From Lactonifactor sp050944855 (GTDB taxonomy: Bacteria; Bacillota; Clostridia; Lachnospirales; Lachnospiraceae), in contig JBMNRU010000001.1 in the NCBI GenBank assembly GCA_050944855.1, forward strand, positions 223,182-287,181: a stretch of 64,000 nucleotides of DNA, read 5' to 3'. The notes below the pieces were generated by a model. It searched no databases, was not told the DNA's origin, and worked only from the letters and a program-made list of their open reading frames with translations. A program made the position numbers and the translations under genes. Shown in pieces: positions 61,555-64,000 of this stretch (positions within the stretch are counted from its first letter, which is position 1; each line of letters begins with the position of its first letter).

Positions 61555-63079
61555 TTTCGATTCCCCTGTTGTACCTTTCTTCTTGTTCTTTTAAAATTTC
61601 ACTCAATGCCGCCGCAATATCCCCGGCCAGCATGGAAGCGCTTCCTTTGCGCTTTGCCGCACGTTCACCCGCCAGGCCGTGAAGCAGTACGCCCAGCTTG
61701 GCAGCCTGATAGGCCTCTGTATTCTGTGCCAGCAGACCTCCGATGATACCGGAGAGAACATCACCGCTTCCTGCAGATGCCATGCCGTGTGTTCCCGTCG
61801 TATTAATAGACAGAGTCCCGGCCGAATCCGCAAGTATTGTCACTGCATCCTTACAGACACAGATACAATGATGTACAAAAGCAAACTCTTTTGCAACATC
61901 CGATAGTTCTGCTTTTAATTCATCCACAGAATGTCCTGTCAGTCTTGCCATTTCTCCTAAATGAGGCGTAATGATCGCCGGTATTTCTCTGTTCTTTAGC
62001 ATCTCCGGCATCTTTGCAAGAAAATACAAAGCATCCCCATCCAGCACCAAAGGGCCCTTCCACTTAGACAGCACCTGACAGAACAGCTTTTTTGCCTGTT
62101 CTGTACGTCCGAGTCCCGGTCCCAATACCACTACATCTGCCCAGGAAAAATGTTCTTCCAATGAAACAAATTGTTCATCCTTTTCATTATAGCACGCAAT
62201 CATAGCTTCTGGAAGTAAACTCTGCAATGGAATCCGGTTTATTTCCAGCGTATAAAACTTCACCATCCCAACACCCATACAAAAAGAAGCCAGCGCCGAC
62301 AGATAGGCCGCTCCTGCCATGCCCGTACTCCCTGCCACTGTCAGTACCTTTCCAAACGTCCCCTTATTGCCGAACGGACAGCGTTTTGGCAATGCCGACA
62401 GATCTTCCGGCAGCAAATGCTGCATGTTGGCCTGACACTGCGGAGATACCACAATTCCCACATCTTTTACATAGCATTTTCCTGCATATGCTCTACCCGG
62501 ATACAAAAACAGTCCCCGTTTGGGAAATTGGAAAGTAACCGTAACATCCGCCTTCACGGCACAGCCTAATACCGCTCCGTTCGAACCATCGATGCCGGAA
62601 GGAATATCTACCGCCGCAACAAGCCCGGAACTTCTGTTGATCTGACAAATGACTTCTTTATATCGCCCTTCTACCGGCCTGCTCAGTCCCACTCCAAAGA
62701 TTCCGTCTACTATAGTAGTATATTCATCCCAATTGGGGTTATTAACAAAACTTGTACCAAAACTTTTTGCTATGGCAATCTGCTGCTTCATTTCCTCGGT
62801 ATTATGCTTTTCATTTCCTACCAGATACACATCTGCATTGATATGTTCCAGATACATCATACGGGCAATCGCAACCGCATCCGCACCATTATTTCCGCTT
62901 CCGCATACAAACAATATTTTACCTAAATATTGTCTATATTCCGTCATCAAAACTTCTTTTACAGCCAATGCAGCCCGTTCCATCAATACCATGGAGGGCA
63001 TTCCCATTTCCCGAATGGTATAAAGGTCACATGCTTTCATCTGTTTGCTGGTAACAACAACTTCCACCTGCTCCACCAC
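61547..63079 (-). CDS. nnr: Bifunctional NAD(P)H-hydrate epimerase/dehydratase
   Basis: A 510-residue fusion that repairs damaged NADHX/NADPHX. The N-terminal NnrE epimerase (about 1-215) has FVCGSGNNGADAVAIARMM and VDGIFGVGLSRPVEG. The C-terminal NnrD ADP/ATP-dependent dehydratase (about 230-500) has VAGSTGMAGAAYLSALAS, VLGPGLGRTEQ, ITPHLGEMARLTG and GMASAGSGDVLSGIIGGL. The start is a GTG at 63079; a second GTG at 63067 cannot be excluded. It is placed between alr and rex. Confidence 0.95.
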   Translation of the reverse strand: MVEQVEVVVTSKQMKACDLYTIREMGMPSMVLMERAALAVKEVLMTEYRQYLGKILFVCGSGNNGADAVAIARMMYLEHINADVYLVGNEKHNTEEMKQQIAIAKSFGTSFVNNPNWDEYTTIVDGIFGVGLSRPVEGRYKEVICQINRSSGLVAAVDIPSGIDGSNGAVLGCAVKADVTVTFQFPKRGLFLYPGRAYAGKCYVKDVGIVVSPQCQANMQHLLPEDLSALPKRCPFGNKGTFGKVLTVAGSTGMAGAAYLSALASFCMGVGMVKFYTLEINRIPLQSLLPEAMIACYNEKDEQFVSLEEHFSWADVVVLGPGLGRTEQAKKLFCQVLSKWKGPLVLDGDALYFLAKMPEMLKNREIPAIITPHLGEMARLTGHSVDELKAELSDVAKEFAFVHHCICVCKDAVTILADSAGTLSINTTGTHGMASAGSGDVLSGIIGGLLAQNTEAYQAAKLGVLLHGLAGERAAKRKGSASMLAGDIAAALSEILKEQEERYNRGIENE

Positions 63080-63105
63080 CTTCTTTGGAAAACATCTTAT
63101 TATGC

Positions 63106-63136
63106 AAAAAGACCGCTGCCAAATGGCAACAGCCCC
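63106..63136 (-). terminator. Intrinsic terminator of rex
   Basis: On the minus strand GCTGTTGCC pairs with GGCAGCGGT (G-U pairs included) around ATTT and is followed by CTTTTTG. It directly follows the rex stop. Confidence 0.7.
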
Positions 63137-63790
63137 TTATTTATGATCACTGCTATGTTCATTCTCATATTTACTTAACTTATACGATAAACGCATCAAG
63201 CTATCCGACAAATGGACATTTTCTACCATAACATCTTCCGGTAAAAGAAGATCCAGATGAGCAAAATTCCAAATCGCTTTCACTCCATTCGCCACCAGAA
63301 TATCCGCCATCTCTTTTGCATTAGACTTTGGCAATGTCAATGCTGCTATCTGTATATCATTATTTTTTAAAAATTCAGGCAGTTCATCTACCATACGAAT
63401 CTGAATTCCCCTCACCGATACACCGCGCAAAACCGGATTCACATCAAAAATACCAACTACCTTAAAACCACGCTTTTCAAACTGTACATAATTTGCAAGT
63501 GCCTGACCCAAGTTACCGGCTCCTACAATAAGCATATGATGCATTTTATCTAAACCAAGAATCTTACCGATCTCTGTATACAGATACTGTACATTATATC
63601 CATATCCCTGCTGACCAAATCCACCAAAATTATTAAGATCCTGGCGAATCTGCGATGCGGTTACGCGCATCTTCTTACTTAGATCATTAGAAGAAATACG
63701 CTCGACTCCCTCTTCCAGCAATTCACCTAAATATCGGTAATAACGAGGCAGTCTGCTGATCACCGCTTTCGAAATACTCTTTGCGTCCAA
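63137..63790 (-). CDS. rex: Redox-sensing transcriptional repressor Rex
   Basis: A 217-residue repressor that senses the NADH/NAD+ ratio. The N-terminal winged helix (about 1-80) has RYYRYLGELLEEGVERISS, MRVTASQIRQDLNNFGGFGQQGYGY. The NAD-binding Rossmann domain begins MLIVGAGNLGQALANYV. It usually regulates fermentation and butyrate pathways. The start is TTG at 63790, following GGAGGATAAGTTT. Its promoter carries a dyad. Confidence 0.96.
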   Translation of the reverse strand: MDAKSISKAVISRLPRYYRYLGELLEEGVERISSNDLSKKMRVTASQIRQDLNNFGGFGQQGYGYNVQYLYTEIGKILGLDKMHHMLIVGAGNLGQALANYVQFEKRGFKVVGIFDVNPVLRGVSVRGIQIRMVDELPEFLKNNDIQIAALTLPKSNAKEMADILVANGVKAIWNFAHLDLLLPEDVMVENVHLSDSLMRLSYKLSKYENEHSSDHK

Positions 63791-63816
63791 AAACTTATCC
63801 TCCTAGTTATTCATAC

Positions 63817-63850
63817 TTAACATTATATATAAATGTTAAAATACTGTCAA
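63817..63850 (-). promoter_or_regulatory. Promoter of rex with overlapping dyad
   Basis: On the minus strand TTGACA (63845-63850), 17 bp, TATAAT (63822-63827). A perfect dyad TTAACATT-N7-AATGTTAA (63817-63839) covers the -10 and the adjoining spacer. It does not match the usual TTGTTAA-N4-TTAACAA Rex box, whose half-sites point the other way, so the binding protein is uncertain. Confidence 0.75.
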
Positions 63851-63891
63851 TTGCTTTTCCGATTGGACTGGACAAAATACAAGAAAAAGGG

Positions 63892-63923
63892 TTGTAAACT
63901 TTACTTGGGGGTAAAGTAAAAAT
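63892..63923 (+). promoter_or_regulatory. MerR-type promoter of the gene at the right edge
   Basis: TTGTAA (63892-63897) and TAAAAAT (63917-63923) are 19 bp apart, and the spacer is filled by the perfect dyad ACTTTAC-TTGGGG-GTAAAGT (63898-63917). A 19-bp spacer with a centred dyad is the hallmark of promoters activated by MerR-family regulators. Downstream is a second dyad, AATTGAAT-N10-ATTCAATT (63921-63946), followed by a TATAAT hexamer at 63951-63956. Confidence 0.6.
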
Positions 63924-63995
63924 TGAATAGGCATAGAGATTCAATTCCTATATAATTAAGTTACCACACAAAATATATAGAAAGGATGGAACCCT

Positions 63996-64000
63996 ATGCC
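63996..64000 (+). CDS. Start of a gene running off the right edge
   Basis: An ATG at 63996 is preceded by AAAGGATGGAACCCT, a good ribosome site, and only the first two residues (Met-Pro) are visible. It diverges from rex and lies behind the MerR-type promoter. The product cannot be named. Confidence 0.6.

Noticed and set aside
63817..63839. Canonical Rex box at the rex promoter
   Set aside because: Half-sites are oriented opposite to the TTGTTAA-N4-TTAACAA consensus, so I list it as a dyad only.
1..64000. CRISPR, prophage, transposon or integrated element
   Set aside because: No regularly spaced repeats, no integrase, transposase or phage structural genes were seen.

Overview
The window looks like a chromosome segment of a gut-type, spore-lineage anaerobe of the Firmicutes, most likely family Lachnospiraceae (Clostridia). 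The reasons are strong AGGAGG ribosome sites, sigma-A promoters with 16-18 bp spacers, a Rex redox repressor, a GerMN lipoprotein and a SpoVB-like flippase, a 1408-residue 2-hydroxyacyl-CoA dehydratase activase, a sodium-pumping biotin decarboxylase operon, and lipoproteins with no outer-membrane machinery. This placement is inference from gene content. There is no rRNA, CRISPR array, prophage, transposase or integrase. Most genes are on the minus strand.

Layout. 1-5.5 kb: 3'-truncated potA, a ComEC-like metallo-beta-lactamase lipoprotein, tRNA-Thr(CGU), a GerMN lipoprotein, an MscS channel, a MITE-like palindromic element, a C-GCAxxG-C-C protein and a DUF1015 protein. 5.5-12.9 kb: amino-acid synthesis, serC-serA (followed by an unlisted 56-codon gene) and leuB-ilvD-ilvB. 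13-19 kb: yajC, tgt, then the giant activase on the plus strand. 19-26.7 kb: SpoVB-like flippase, ung, an OmpR-type two-component pair, a 55-residue Cys-rich protein with an M20 amidohydrolase, and a MATE exporter. 26.9-30 kb: acidic lipoprotein, a MerR-cupin-flavodoxin operon and a LysR regulator. 30-35.8 kb: a YfhO/GT2 pair (surface-polymer glycosylation type) divergent from a VanRS-like two-component pair. 36 kb: tmRNA, then a voltage-gated K+ channel. 37.4-42.6 kb: a five-gene operon with two different carboxyltransferases, a biotin carrier, and beta- and gamma-type sodium pump subunits. 42.8-46.5 kb: a DnaJ with a Cys-rich tail, a DUF5685 protein, a membrane protein, and a CapA-like protein. 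46.5-49.6 kb: folE-HD-folP-folBK behind a promoter, a tetrahydrofolate riboswitch and a terminator. 49.6-63.8 kb: housekeeping genes (rlmH, ftsK/spoIIIE, uppP, tepA-like, yebC, CNNM/CBS protein, mazF, alr, nnr, rex). At the right edge a plus-strand gene begins behind a promoter with MerR-type geometry.

How it fits together. The segment is mainly core metabolism (serine, branched-chain amino acids, folate, queuosine, cell-wall precursors) plus anaerobic energy metabolism. The points that most deserve attention are: the carboxyltransferase operon, whose parts match a transcarboxylase (12S-, 5S- and 1.3S-like) together with the sodium-pump subunits; the DnaJ-DUF5685 pair, in which DUF5685 carries two Asp-rich motifs like those of isoprenoid synthases; the riboswitch-controlled folate operon; the MazF toxin without a visible antitoxin; and several palindromic or dyad elements and small genes that length-filtered annotation would miss.
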